In this document: positions 14,542-24,576 of the stretch, one piece after another
Position numbering within the stretch: the stretch's first letter is position 1
How the letters are laid out: each line of letters begins with the position of its first letter
NCBI RefSeq assembly: GCF_000426845.1
Contig: NZ_AUGD01000001.1
Span: 892,001 to 956,000, forward strand
Origin: Bradyrhizobium sp. in8p8
GTDB taxonomy: Bacteria > Pseudomonadota > Alphaproteobacteria > Rhizobiales > Xanthobacteraceae
Reading direction: 5' to 3'
DNA: 64,000 nucleotides
Made by a program: the position numbers and the translations under genes
The notes under the pieces: model-generated
Databases searched by the model: none
Seen by the model: only the letters and a program-made list of their open reading frames with translations
Told to the model about the DNA's origin: nothing

Positions 14542-15516
14542 ATGGACGACTCGACCACCAGCACCGACATCCGCCTTCGTGAAGGCTCCTCGATCGCGCA
14601 ACGGCTGATCATGGCCGGCTGTGCGGCCGCGGTGGCGCTGTGCTTCACGCCCGGCCTGCTCACGCACGATACGCTGGAGATCATCGTCTCGGCGGTGGCG
14701 CTCCTGGTGGGGGCGGGATTCGTCGTCGGCATCATGATGGCGCCGGCGGTGGTGTGGATCATCACGCCCAACGAGATCCTGATCGGGCAGCAGCGTCCGT
14801 TCGGAAAGCTCCGCACGCGTGTCGTCCCGAAGCACGACATCAGCGGATTGCAGGTTCCCGGCAGCAAGAGGGTGAAAGCCCGTTTCCAGCTGGTCTTCAC
14901 GCTGGCATCGGGAGAACGCCTGACGTCGCCGCCGATCTCGGACGTGACCCATGTTCGCGACACCGTGGACAGGATCGTCACACAGTTCGAGGTCCCCAAT
15001 GTCGAGGCACCCAGCAATCCGCTCGACGCCCGCAATCCCGAGATGCATCTCGGCGAGCCGGCCGAGCCTTTTCCTGTGAGGGACGTCCGCATCGTCGCGT
15101 TGATCGCGATCGCCTTGTGCGCTGGTCCCTATGCCTACAAGCTCTGGCGAGGCCTGCCGCCCAGCCATGTCGATATCCTGTTGCTGCCGCTCGGCGTGAT
15201 CGCCGGGCTGGCCGTCTACCGCTACGCCAACCTCGCGATCGGCGCATTCTGGATCATCCGGCAGGACCATATTCGCGTCGAGCGATTGTGGGGCGACGGC
15301 ACGCCCCGCGCGGACCACATCGAAGGGCCCGACGTGAAGACGATCACGGTGGAGCGCCGCGGCCGCTCCGAGGACGAGCACTGCATCGTGGTGATCCGTC
15401 TGCACTCGGGACGACGGTTTCGCAGCCCGCGGATCGGTTCGCGGGTCGAGGCCCGCGCCGTGGGCACGGAGATCGTGCGCCGGCTGGGAATCGCGGCGGA
15501 GAGCAACAAGATCTAG
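14542..15516 (+). CDS. Membrane protein of unknown function with two-fold internal repeat
   Basis: I do not recognise this 324-residue protein. It has two similar halves. Residues 22-75 and 183-238 are each a pair of membrane segments ending WII. Each pair is followed by a beta-rich cytoplasmic domain of about 75 residues (76-151 and 240-317). The two domains share the order WII..NxI.(R/G)..R then LASGERLTSPPIS against LHSGRRFRSPRIG, and both end in an amphipathic helix (VRDTVDRIVTQFEV, AVGTEIVRRLGI). The soluble parts resemble PH-like (bPH2/YdbT) domains. No enzymatic motif is visible. It is a lone gene between the thioredoxin-like protein and the L,D-transpeptidase. Confidence 0.75.
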   Translation: MDDSTTSTDIRLREGSSIAQRLIMAGCAAAVALCFTPGLLTHDTLEIIVSAVALLVGAGFVVGIMMAPAVVWIITPNEILIGQQRPFGKLRTRVVPKHDISGLQVPGSKRVKARFQLVFTLASGERLTSPPISDVTHVRDTVDRIVTQFEVPNVEAPSNPLDARNPEMHLGEPAEPFPVRDVRIVALIAIALCAGPYAYKLWRGLPPSHVDILLLPLGVIAGLAVYRYANLAIGAFWIIRQDHIRVERLWGDGTPRADHIEGPDVKTITVERRGRSEDEHCIVVIRLHSGRRFRSPRIGSRVEARAVGTEIVRRLGIAAESNKI

Positions 15517-15724
15517 CTTGTGCAGGGGAGGGAGGCACCGGACCCATGGCGACAAGCACTGCTTTTCGCGCCATCCCCCGTTTGTGGCATTGCCAGGACC
15601 GCCTCAAAAAGCCAAAGCATTCTCGTGACATGCCAAGGGCCCGCGCCATCAACTTGCCATGAACTTGCCCCTCAGGTTTGATGGTTCCGAATGATTTGCG
15701 CTGTGGCAGCGGGGAGAGCTTGAA

Positions 15725-16318
15725 ATGACGGATTTTCGTCGCCTGACCGGGGTTTTCATGGCTGCGATGGGGCTGATCCTGTCCGCGCCGCAGGCCCTCG
15801 CGCAGCAACCTGACCGCGGCGACGAGCCGGGCTTGATTGCTGATGACGGCTATCAGCTCGAGCCGGAATGGCAGAAGCAGGTGGTCTACTTCCGCACCAC
15901 CGAGCCCCCGGGCACGATCATCGTCTCGACGGCCGAACGTCACCTTTATCTTGTGCAGCCCGGCGGCCGCGCGATTCGCTACGGCATCGGGGTGGGGCGC
16001 GACGGCTTCCAGTGGCAAGGGCTGGTGACCATCACCAACAAGAAGGAGTGGCCGGACTGGACGCCGCCGCCGGAGATGATCCAGCGCCAGCCCTATCTCC
16101 CGCGCTTCATGGCCGGCGGCCCGGGCAATCCGCTGGGCGCCCGCGCCATGTATCTCGGCACCACGGTCTACCGCATCCACGGCACCAACCGACCCGACAC
16201 GATCGGCACCAAGGTGTCCTCGGGCTGCTTCCGCCTGGTCAACGCCGACGTCGCCGATCTCTACGATCGCGTCCCGATCGGCACCAAGGTGGTCATCCGG
16301 CAGAAGCCCGAACTCTGA
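15725..16318 (+). CDS. L,D-transpeptidase (YkuD domain)
   Basis: This 197-residue exported protein has signal peptide MTDFRRLTGVFMAAMGLILS, cleaved near ALAQQ. A YkuD catalytic domain (about 60-193) carries H152 in YRIHGTN and the active cysteine C168 in GTKVSSGCFRL. Such enzymes make 3-3 peptidoglycan cross-links or attach proteins to peptidoglycan in the periplasm. No LysM or other wall-binding domain is present. Alphaproteobacteria encode many paralogues, so the exact role cannot be assigned. It appears to be a single-gene unit. Confidence 0.9.
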   Translation: MTDFRRLTGVFMAAMGLILSAPQALAQQPDRGDEPGLIADDGYQLEPEWQKQVVYFRTTEPPGTIIVSTAERHLYLVQPGGRAIRYGIGVGRDGFQWQGLVTITNKKEWPDWTPPPEMIQRQPYLPRFMAGGPGNPLGARAMYLGTTVYRIHGTNRPDTIGTKVSSGCFRLVNADVADLYDRVPIGTKVVIRQKPEL

Positions 16319-16330
16319 GGGCTATGGATA

Positions 16331-16357
16331 GGAGCATGATCTCCAGGATCATGCTCC
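16331..16357. terminator. Perfect hairpin downstream of the L,D-transpeptidase
   Basis: GGAGCATGAT (16331-16340) pairs with ATCATGCTCC (16348-16357) across a 7-base loop. There is no T-run after it, so it may be a bidirectional RNA stabiliser or a member of a short dispersed repeat family rather than a true terminator. Confidence 0.5.
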
Positions 16358-16400
16358 GCCCCTCCTGCAATTCCCATTTTCCGATTTTCGAGAGAGCAAC

Positions 16401-17441
16401 ATGATGCGCACTTTTCGTGGCGGCCTGCTGATCGGGCTCGCCCTCGCCGTGGTGGTCGCCGTCGCGGCGATCATCTATGAATTCTACGACACCCGCACCT
16501 TGAAGCGCACAGTGCGCCGCGGCGAGGTGCTGTGCGGCGTCAACAAGGGACTGCCGGGCTTCTCATATTCGGAAGACAACAAGAATTGGACCGGCTTCGA
16601 CGTCGATTTCTGCCGCGCGGTGGCGGCGGCGATCTTCGACGACCCGGGCAAGGCGAAGTTCATCCCGCTCGACGCCAACGAGCGCTTCAAGGAATTGCAG
16701 AGCCGGAAGGTCGACATTCTCTCGCGCAACACGACCTGGAGCATGGCGCGCGAGCTCGACTACGATCTCTATTTCCCCGCCGTCGCCTATTACGACGGCG
16801 CAGGCTTCATGCTGCCGCGCTCGCGCAACAAGGAGACATCGCTGGATCTGACCGGCAGCAAGGTTTGCGTGCAGGCCAACACGACGACGGCGCTCAACAT
16901 CGCCGACTACTTCCGCATCAACAACATGAAATACGAAGAGGTGAAGTTCGAAAACCTCGCCGACGTGGTGAAGGCCTACGACACCGGCAAGTGCGACACG
17001 TTCAGCGCCGACGTCTCGCAGCTCTATGCGCTCAGGCTCAACCTCTCCAAGCCCGGCGACCACATGATCCTGCCGGACATGATCTCCAAGGAGCCGCTGG
17101 CGCCCGTCGTGCGCCAGCGCGACGACGACTGGATGATGATCGTGAAGTGGACGCTGTACGCGATGATCAACGCCGAGGAGCTGGGAGTCACCTCGGAGAA
17201 CATCGACGAAGCGCTGAAGTCGAAGAAGCCGGAAGTGATGCGCCTCGTCGGCACCGAAGGCAATTACGGCGAGAAGCTCGGCCTGACCAAGGACTGGGCG
17301 GCGCGCATCATCCGCCACGTCGGCAATTACGGCGAGATGTACGACCGCAACATCGGCGAGAAGTCAAAGCTGAAGATTCCGCGCGGCATGAACCAGCTGT
17401 GGAACGCGGGCGGGGTGCAGTACGCACCGCCGATGAGATAA
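16401..17441 (+). CDS. Amino-acid ABC transporter binding protein (AapJ-like), membrane-tethered
   Basis: This 346-residue protein has SBP_bac_3 features of the general L-amino-acid binding protein: LCGVNKGLPGFS, TGFDVDFCRAVAAAIF, then VDILSRNTTWSMARE. Its end contains NYGEMYDRNIG and MNQLWNAGGVQYAPPMR. The N-terminus is a long hydrophobic stretch (GLLIGLALAVVVAVAAIIYEF) without an obvious signal-peptidase site, so it may stay anchored in the membrane. AapQMP permease and ATPase genes are absent, so it is an orphan. It may feed a general amino-acid importer elsewhere or act as a sensor. Confidence 0.85.
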   Translation: MMRTFRGGLLIGLALAVVVAVAAIIYEFYDTRTLKRTVRRGEVLCGVNKGLPGFSYSEDNKNWTGFDVDFCRAVAAAIFDDPGKAKFIPLDANERFKELQSRKVDILSRNTTWSMARELDYDLYFPAVAYYDGAGFMLPRSRNKETSLDLTGSKVCVQANTTTALNIADYFRINNMKYEEVKFENLADVVKAYDTGKCDTFSADVSQLYALRLNLSKPGDHMILPDMISKEPLAPVVRQRDDDWMMIVKWTLYAMINAEELGVTSENIDEALKSKKPEVMRLVGTEGNYGEKLGLTKDWAARIIRHVGNYGEMYDRNIGEKSKLKIPRGMNQLWNAGGVQYAPPMR

Positions 17442-17460
17442 CGGCGGCTCTCGCCGCCGT

Positions 17461-17698
17461 CGTCATTGCGCGCCAACGGGTCCGCGCGAAGCGCGGCCCG
17501 GTGACAGGCTCCGCGAGGCAGTCCAGAATGCCTCCCCGGCAACAGCCTGGATTGCGTCGTCGCAAGCGCTCCTCGCAATGACGATGTTGACGTAGACGCG
17601 CACCACACTCTTGGTCGTCATGCCCGGGCTTGTCCCGGGCATCCGCGCTCTTGCAGCACTTGAGAACGTGAATGGCCGGGACGAGCCTGGCCATGACG
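17461..17698. repeat. Two adjacent dispersed palindromic repeats
   Basis: The 298-base gap between genes is filled by two elements. The one at 17461-17583 has ends CGTCATTGCG and CGCAATGACG. The one at 17616-17698 has ends CGTCATGCCCGGG and CCTGGCCATGACG. Copies of the first family are at 21519-21604 and 62690-62775; copies of the second are at 22930-23052 and 26670-26744. I see no gene here. Confidence 0.8.
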
Positions 17699-17739
17699 GC
17701 TCGCGCTGGTCCTCTCTAGCCTCGTCTCTGCCGCTTGCC

Positions 17740-18879
17740 TCAATACCCGCGCGCCCTGGCCAGCTGCTCGGTGTGGTAATTCGCATCGCCGAACAGCTCC
17801 TCGCAGACTCTCGCACGCTTCATGAAGAAGCCGATGTCGAACTGGTCGGTCATGCCCATGCCGCCGTGCATCTGCACGCCCTCCTGCACCGCGCGCGTGG
17901 CGGTGGTGCCGGCGCGGGCCTTTGCGACGGCGACGCTCGATGCGGCCTTGGCAACATCGGCGTCCAGTGCCTGCAGCGCCTTCATGGTGGCGGCGCGGGT
18001 TATCTCGATGTCGATGTAGAGTTCGGCGGCGCGATGCTGCAGCGCCTGGAATTCGCCGATCAGCTTGCCGAATTGTTTGCGGCTCTTCAGATATTCGACG
18101 GTGCGGCCAAAGACCTCCTCGCTGAGGCCGACCATCTCGGCAGCGACGGCGCCGCGGCCGATGTCGAGAACGCCATCGAGCAGGTTGGCGGCCTGGTCGA
18201 CTTCGCCGAGCACGCTGTCGGCATCGACCTCGACATTGGCGAAGTCGATCCGCGCCGCGTTGTGCGCATCGACCATGATGGTGCGCTCGATCGCAACACC
18301 CTTGGCCTTCGGGTCGACCAGGAACAAGGTCAGGCCCTCGCGCTCGCCGGCGGCCCCAGCCGTGCGCGCGGCGACGATCAGGAGGTCGACGACATGGCCG
18401 TCGACCACCAGAGCCTTGGCGCCCGAGAGCCTGAAGCCGTTGCCCGCGCGAACGGCCTGGAGACTGGTCTGCAGCGGGCGATGTTTTGCACCCTCGTCGA
18501 TCGCGAGCGTCGCGAGCAGCGAACCGCTTGCAATCTTCGGCAGGTATTCCGACTTCTGCGCGGCATTGCCGCCGCGATTCAGCGCCGAGGCCGCAACCAC
18601 GCTGGTGGCAAGAAAGGGCGAGGGCATCAGCGTGCGGCCGATCTCCTCCATGACGACGCCCGCCTCGACATAGCCGAGGCCGCTGCCGCCGAAGTCCTCC
18701 GGCACCAGGAGGCCGGCAAAGCCCATCTCGGCGAAGGCGTGCCAGAGCTCTTTCGAGAACCCGACGCGATCCTTGCTGTCGCGCAGATGGCGCAGGTGCG
18801 ACACCGGCGCCTTGCCGCTGATCAGTCCGCGCGCGGAGTCGCGGAGCATGGATTGTTCTTCGGTGAGGACGAGGGCCAT
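17740..18879 (-). CDS. Acyl-CoA dehydrogenase family protein, small subunit type
   Basis: The start is taken at 18879 (MALVLTEEQSML), with GGGAAAC upstream; an in-frame ATG at 18918 adds 13 unlikely residues. The 379-residue protein has the acyl-CoA dehydrogenase fold (PEDFGGSGLGYVEAGVVMEE, KQFGKLIGEFQALQH, VQMHGGMGMT). At the C-terminus the usual EGT motif with the catalytic Glu is replaced by ELFGDANYHTEQ. With the adjacent full-length paralogue it resembles the paired large and small dehydrogenases such as PimC/PimD. It is probably the non-catalytic or modified partner of a heteromer. Confidence 0.85.
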   Translation of the reverse strand: MALVLTEEQSMLRDSARGLISGKAPVSHLRHLRDSKDRVGFSKELWHAFAEMGFAGLLVPEDFGGSGLGYVEAGVVMEEIGRTLMPSPFLATSVVAASALNRGGNAAQKSEYLPKIASGSLLATLAIDEGAKHRPLQTSLQAVRAGNGFRLSGAKALVVDGHVVDLLIVAARTAGAAGEREGLTLFLVDPKAKGVAIERTIMVDAHNAARIDFANVEVDADSVLGEVDQAANLLDGVLDIGRGAVAAEMVGLSEEVFGRTVEYLKSRKQFGKLIGEFQALQHRAAELYIDIEITRAATMKALQALDADVAKAASSVAVAKARAGTTATRAVQEGVQMHGGMGMTDQFDIGFFMKRARVCEELFGDANYHTEQLARARGY

Positions 18880-18912
18880 GTACGTGTTTCCCGTTCGAAA
18901 TCTATTCGTTGT

Positions 18913-19015
18913 CGTCATTCCGGGATGGCCCTAAGGGCCAGGCCCGGAATCCATCAGACGGCATTTCCGCGGGCAGATGGATTGCGGGCTCGCGCTACGC
19001 GCGCCCCGGAGTGAC
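18913..19015. repeat. Dispersed palindromic repeat, CGTCATTCCGGG type
   Basis: The element lies between the two acyl-CoA dehydrogenase genes, with ends CGTCATTCCGGG and CCCCGGAGTGAC. It is of the same family as 11876-11974. Confidence 0.7.
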
Positions 19016-19033
19016 ATTTGGTGAGAGCGCCGC

Positions 19034-20233
<1,200 letters not shown>

Positions 20234-20371
20234 GGTCGTTTCCATCGCATCGGAATTCAGCTTGTTGCCGGCGACTCTGGGCCAACGCTCCGCGGAATTC
20301 AACCACTTCCGCAGCCCGCATTCGGCTATAGTCGCCGTTACGGCGAGCTTGAAAACAAAGAGGAAACGAGA

Positions 20372-20917
20372 ATGCGCCTGAAGCTTCTTTCGCCTGGCGA
20401 AATGAACGAGAGCCAGCGCCAGACCTATGACGAATCGATCGCCGGCAAGCGCGGCAAGCCGCCGCCGCCGATGATGGCCTGGTTGAACAGCCCCGACATG
20501 GCCCGTCACGCCACACGGCTCGGCGAGGTCCTTCGATTCGATACGGTATTCCCGGCCAAGCTCTCGGAGATCGCGATCCTGGTGACGGCGCGGCACTGGA
20601 CCGCGCATTACGAATGGTATGCGCACAAGCGCCTCGCACTTGCCGGCGGGATGGCCCCTGAGATCATCGAGGCGATCCGCGACCGCCGCACGCCCGACTT
20701 CGACGACCCCAAGGCCAGGATGATCTACGACCTCGCGAAGTCGCTGCACGAAGGCCACGGCGTCGAGAAGGGCCTGTATGATGAGGCGGTGAAGCTGCTC
20801 GGCGAGCGCGGCGTGGTCGAGGTGATCGGACTCTGCGGCTATTACACGCTGGTGTCGATGACGCTGAATACGTTCGAGTTCGAGCTGCCGGAAGGTGAGG
20901 TGTCGGAGCTGGCTTAA
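20372..20917 (+). CDS. Carboxymuconolactone decarboxylase-fold protein
   Basis: The start at 20372 is preceded by AGAGGAAACGAGA. The 181-residue all-helical protein has the CMD core (AILVTARHWTAHYEWYAH), but the two redox cysteines of AhpD (CxxC) are absent, so it is not a peroxidase-type member. It is transcribed divergently from the acyl-CoA dehydrogenase pair, and a VOC-family gene follows 90 bases later. That setting suggests a decarboxylase or hydrolase-like step in breakdown of a ring or branched acid. This function is inferred only. Confidence 0.82.
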   Translation: MRLKLLSPGEMNESQRQTYDESIAGKRGKPPPPMMAWLNSPDMARHATRLGEVLRFDTVFPAKLSEIAILVTARHWTAHYEWYAHKRLALAGGMAPEIIEAIRDRRTPDFDDPKARMIYDLAKSLHEGHGVEKGLYDEAVKLLGERGVVEVIGLCGYYTLVSMTLNTFEFELPEGEVSELA

Positions 20918-21007
20918 CCGCCCATTCGGAAACGATGAGTTTCAGGACGGGCGAGTAGCACTCGCCTCGGGCCTTGCCTATTTGGAGTTCAGCAAGGGAG
21001 CATTCAC

Positions 21008-21502
21008 ATGTCGCAAAGCCCAGCCGTTCCTGCCGGCACCCGAATCGGCCACGTTCATCTCAAGGTCGCCGATCTCGATCGTGCGCTCGGCTTCTATTGC
21101 GGCGTGCTCGGTTTCGAGCTGATGCAGCGCATGGGCTCGGGCGCGGCCTTCATCGCGGCCGGCGGCTATCATCACCACATCGGCCTCAACACCTGGGAGA
21201 GCAAGGGCGGCTCGCCGCCGCCCCCGGGCACGACGGGGCTCTTCCACACCGCGATCCTCTATCCGACGCGCCCCGCGCTGGCGAATGCGCTGCACCGTGT
21301 GCTCTCGGCCGGCATTGCGCTCGATGGCGCGAGCGACCACGGCGTCAGCGAAGCGCTGTACTTGCGCGATCCCGACCAGAACGGCGTCGAACTGTACTGG
21401 GACAAGCCGAGGGAACAATGGCCGTTCGGACCGGATGGAAAGCTCGCAATGTTCACCAAGCGGCTGGATGTGGAGGCATTGTTGCGGCAGCGTGAATTGT
21501 GA
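21008..21502 (+). CDS. VOC-family (glyoxalase/extradiol dioxygenase fold) protein
   Basis: This 164-residue protein has two VOC beta-alpha-beta modules, with metal-ligand positions in IGHVHLKV (His), LFHTAILY (His) and GVELYWD (Glu). YLRDPDQNGVELYWDKP near residue 120 is typical of catechol-2,3-dioxygenase-like members. It probably acts on an aromatic or keto-acid intermediate in the cytoplasm. It follows the CMD-fold gene on the same strand. I cannot tell a dioxygenase from an isomerase or glyoxalase by sequence. Confidence 0.82.
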   Translation: MSQSPAVPAGTRIGHVHLKVADLDRALGFYCGVLGFELMQRMGSGAAFIAAGGYHHHIGLNTWESKGGSPPPPGTTGLFHTAILYPTRPALANALHRVLSAGIALDGASDHGVSEALYLRDPDQNGVELYWDKPREQWPFGPDGKLAMFTKRLDVEALLRQREL

Positions 21503-21518
21503 ACTCTGCTCTCTCCTC

Positions 21519-21604
21519 CCGTCATTGCGAGGAGCGTAGCGACGAAGCAATCCAGACTGTCTCTGAGGAACAATTCTGGATTGCTTCGCTACGCTCGCAA
21601 TGAC
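21519..21604. repeat. Dispersed palindrome, CGTCATTGCGAGGAGCG type
   Basis: CGTCATTGCGAGGAGCGTAG at one end is matched by CTACGCTCGCAATGACG at the other; the centre reads GAAGCAATCCAGACTG...TCTGGATTGCTTC. The copy at 62690-62775 is nearly identical, and a diverged copy lies at 17461-17583. Confidence 0.85.
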
Positions 21605-21681
21605 GGAGTGTGATGAGGGGACATCGAAACATCAAGCGCGATGCCGAAGGGTGGGCACGGCGCAACGCGTCTCTGCCCATG

Positions 21682-22917
21682 CTACGATAGCCTTGCTCCT
21701 GGCTTGCCTCGCACCATGATCAGTGCAGCTGCCATCACCTCCAGCACGATGCAGAGATAGAACGGCAGCGAATAGCCGCCGGACCAATCGCGCAAGGCCC
21801 CGACCACGCCGGGGCCGAATGCGTAGGTGACCTGGTTGATCGCGGTGTTGAGGCTGATCAGCACACCGAAGGCGGCCGACTCGAACTCCTGCTGCACGAT
21901 CAGCGAAGGCAGCGTTATGAGGTTGCCAACCGAGAAGCCGAACACCGCGCAGGCCGCGATCAGCACGTAGTCGTCGTGCAGATTGATGACGACGAGAAGC
22001 GCCGCAGCCTGGCTGAGGAACGACAGCGCGGAGGCGAGCCGCTGGTCGAGGCGGTCGATCACCAGTGAGAACAGTACACGGCCGACCACGGCCATCGCCG
22101 TCAGCACGGCGACGGCAAGAGCTGCCCGCTCCCGGCCGATCACGGGATCGAGGAACGAGATCAGGTGCACGATGAAGCCGACCTGCGCGAACAGCACGAG
22201 GGCGAAGGCTGTCGTCACCGTGAGGAAGCCGACGTCACGCAATGCCCATGCGCGGATCTGCGTCGAGGATTGCGGTCTTGCCTTCGCGGTCGCGTGCCGG
22301 CCGTGGCGGTCGGGCGGTCGGCCGACGAGAAGGAGAATGACGGGCAGCAGCAGCACCAGCATGGCTCCGGCAGCGGCGTACATCGCGCTGGCAAAGCCGA
22401 CATGGCCGATCAGCATCACCAGCAGCGGAACGCCGGCGATGCCGCCGAAGCTCGCACCGTTCAGCGCAAGGCTGATCGCCATGCCGCGCCTGTGGTCGAA
22501 CCACAGGCTGATCGTGTTCGTGATCATGCCGAGGCTGGTGCCGGCCCAGCCGAAGGCGAGCACGGCATTGGCAAGATAGAGCTGCCAGGGTTCGCGCACC
22601 GCGCCGATCGCAACGGCCGCGGCCGCCATCGCCAGCGTGCCAGCGATCAGGCAGAGCCGCGGCCCGTACTTTCGCACGGCTTCGCCGACGAAGACGACGA
22701 GCAGCGCGCCGAAGAGATAGAAGAACGTGGTGCCGGAGGAGATCAACGACGTCGGCCAGCCGCGCGCGCGCTGGAGCTCGGCGACGTAGACGCTCTGGCC
22801 GTAGAAGCCGAGACCCCAGCCGAAGGTGGCGAGCAGGAAACAGACCGCGACGATGCGCCAGCCTTCGTAACGGAGGGAGGATTCGTCAATTCGGGGCTGT
22901 TGAGGATTATCGAGCAT
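21682..22917 (-). CDS. MFS transporter
   Basis: This 411-residue protein has twelve predicted membrane spans. It opens with EGWRIVAVCFLLATFGWG and has the GxSLGMITN and DHRRGMAISLALNG loops of monocarboxylate/oxalate-formate-type MFS carriers. A charged loop near residue 200 (GRPPDRHGRHATAK) divides the two halves. The substrate is unknown. It is a single gene, with a second MFS gene on the same strand about 210 bases upstream and a repeat between them. Confidence 0.88.
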   Translation of the reverse strand: MLDNPQQPRIDESSLRYEGWRIVAVCFLLATFGWGLGFYGQSVYVAELQRARGWPTSLISSGTTFFYLFGALLVVFVGEAVRKYGPRLCLIAGTLAMAAAAVAIGAVREPWQLYLANAVLAFGWAGTSLGMITNTISLWFDHRRGMAISLALNGASFGGIAGVPLLVMLIGHVGFASAMYAAAGAMLVLLLPVILLLVGRPPDRHGRHATAKARPQSSTQIRAWALRDVGFLTVTTAFALVLFAQVGFIVHLISFLDPVIGRERAALAVAVLTAMAVVGRVLFSLVIDRLDQRLASALSFLSQAAALLVVINLHDDYVLIAACAVFGFSVGNLITLPSLIVQQEFESAAFGVLISLNTAINQVTYAFGPGVVGALRDWSGGYSLPFYLCIVLEVMAAALIMVRGKPGARLS

Positions 22918-22929
22918 GGCCGCCTACTC

Positions 22930-23052
22930 CGTCATGCCGGGCATAGCCGTTCGAAGGACGGCGTCGCTTCACGCTCGCCTATGCCCGGGACATCCACGCT
23001 CTTCCTTCGACGTAGCAGGACGTGGATGGCCGGGACAAGCCCGGCCATGACG
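22930..23052. repeat. Dispersed palindromic repeat, CGTCATGCCGGG type
   Basis: The element reads CGTCATGCCGGGCATAGCCG at one end and GGGACAAGCCCGGCCATGACG at the other, with GGACATCCACG...CGTGGATGGCC inner arms. The same family is at 17616-17698 and 26670-26744. Confidence 0.8.
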
Positions 23053-23129
23053 ACATCTAACCGACCCTCACCCGAAAATCACTTCGAGCGGGATCGAAGT
23101 ATCAACGCTGCTGACAGGCTCCCGCCAGC

Positions 23130-24383
23130 CTAGACCGCGTCCGGAAACTCGCCCATGGCCGCGTCCAGCCGCGCCTTGCGGCGACGAGCCCAAGAGACGA
23201 GCGAGAGAATGACAAGGCCCAGCACGACCGGTGGGAACACCACGAGGTTGACCGCAGACCAGCCGTAACTGGCCAGCAACTGGCCCGAGGAGAACGAGCC
23301 GATCGCCATCATGCCGAACACCAGGAAATCGTTGAACGCCTGCACCTTGTTGCGCTCCTGCGGCTGGTGCGTCTCCAGCACCAGCGCGGAAGCGCCGATG
23401 AAGGAGAAATTCCAGCCCACGCCGAGGACAACCAGCGTGGCCCAGAAATGCATGGCGGTGAGGCCGGAGAGGCCGATACCGGCGGCGGCGGCTTCCAGCA
23501 GGAGGCCGGCGGCCACGATCTTCGGCGCACCGAAGCGGGCGATCAGCGAGCCGGTGAAGAAGCTCGGCCCATACATCGCGACGATGTGCCATTGCAGGCC
23601 GAAATTGGAATCGGACACGCTGAGGCCGCACATCTGCATCGCGAGCGGCGCCGAGGTCATCACCAGATTCATCATGGGATAGGAGATCGCACCGCAGAGC
23701 GCCGCCGCGATGAAGCGCGGCTGAGTCACGATGGTGAGCAGCGGCCGTCCGCCGTGCAGATCGGCCGGCGCGGGCTTGGGCATGTCGACGCCGGCGACGA
23801 TGCCCATCGCGACCAGCGCGACGGCCGCCTGCACCAGGAAGCTGAAGGCGAACAGATAGGGCTGCCAGACGTCCATGGTCCATTGCACGAGCTGCGGGCC
23901 GAGCACGCCAGCGAACACGCCGCCGGCCATCACCCACGACACCGCCTTGGGACGGTAAGCCGCGCTGGCGCCATCCGCGGCGGCGAAGCGATAGGATTGC
24001 GCCACGGCGCCGTAGAGGCCGCCGAGGAAGGTTGCGAAGCAGAACAGCGCGAACGAACCGCGCAGGATCGCGAACGAGCCGAGCAGGCCGGTGAGCGTGC
24101 CGAGGCCCGTGCCGATGATGAAAGCCGCGCGACGACCGAAGCGCCGCGAGATCGTGCCGGTCGGCAGCGTGCCCGCAGCAAGCCCGACCACATACATCGA
24201 GATCGGCACCGTCGCGAACGACATGTCCGGCGCAAGCGTCGCGCCGACGATCGCGCCGGTTGCGAAGATCACCGCCGAGTTGGCGCCGGTCAATGCCTGC
24301 GCGGCGGCAAGGCGCACCACATTGGCACGCACGCGGGCGTCGTCGGCGATTTCGGCAGTAGACGTCACATCGATCATCGGCAT
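23130..24383 (-). CDS. MFS transporter
   Basis: This 417-residue carrier has twelve predicted spans. Loop 2-3 reads GTISRRFGRRAAFIIG, matching the MFS signature, and GGLYGAVAQSYRFAAAD follows TM4. The first ATG is at 24383; the ATG two codons later (24377) is better spaced from GGGCGGGA and may be the real start. The substrate is unknown. It is transcribed away from the S9 peptidase gene, with a shared promoter region of about 190 bases. Confidence 0.87.
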   Translation of the reverse strand: MPMIDVTSTAEIADDARVRANVVRLAAAQALTGANSAVIFATGAIVGATLAPDMSFATVPISMYVVGLAAGTLPTGTISRRFGRRAAFIIGTGLGTLTGLLGSFAILRGSFALFCFATFLGGLYGAVAQSYRFAAADGASAAYRPKAVSWVMAGGVFAGVLGPQLVQWTMDVWQPYLFAFSFLVQAAVALVAMGIVAGVDMPKPAPADLHGGRPLLTIVTQPRFIAAALCGAISYPMMNLVMTSAPLAMQMCGLSVSDSNFGLQWHIVAMYGPSFFTGSLIARFGAPKIVAAGLLLEAAAAGIGLSGLTAMHFWATLVVLGVGWNFSFIGASALVLETHQPQERNKVQAFNDFLVFGMMAIGSFSSGQLLASYGWSAVNLVVFPPVVLGLVILSLVSWARRRKARLDAAMGEFPDAV

Positions 24384-24576
24384 TCCCGCCCGAAGGGCTC
24401 GTCAGGGGCTCTCGTTGATTCCCGGGACTATGGTGGGGCGCAAGAGGGTAAGCAACCGGCGCAAATGGGCGCAGGCCATGCCTCCGACGCAATCGAACGG
24501 ATGATACCGGGCGGCACCCTTGACGGCTTGAGTTCGATCAAATCCTATCCGCCGCGACTTCCGGGAGTTTCATTTC

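Noticed and set aside
16331..16357. Calling the GGAGCATGAT hairpin a definite rho-independent terminator
   Set aside because: There is no T-run after the stem. It is kept only as a low-confidence hairpin.
20234..20758. N-terminal extension of the larger acyl-CoA dehydrogenase by 175 codons
   Set aside because: It overlaps the divergent CMD-fold gene, which has a good ribosome site, and contains no dehydrogenase sequence.
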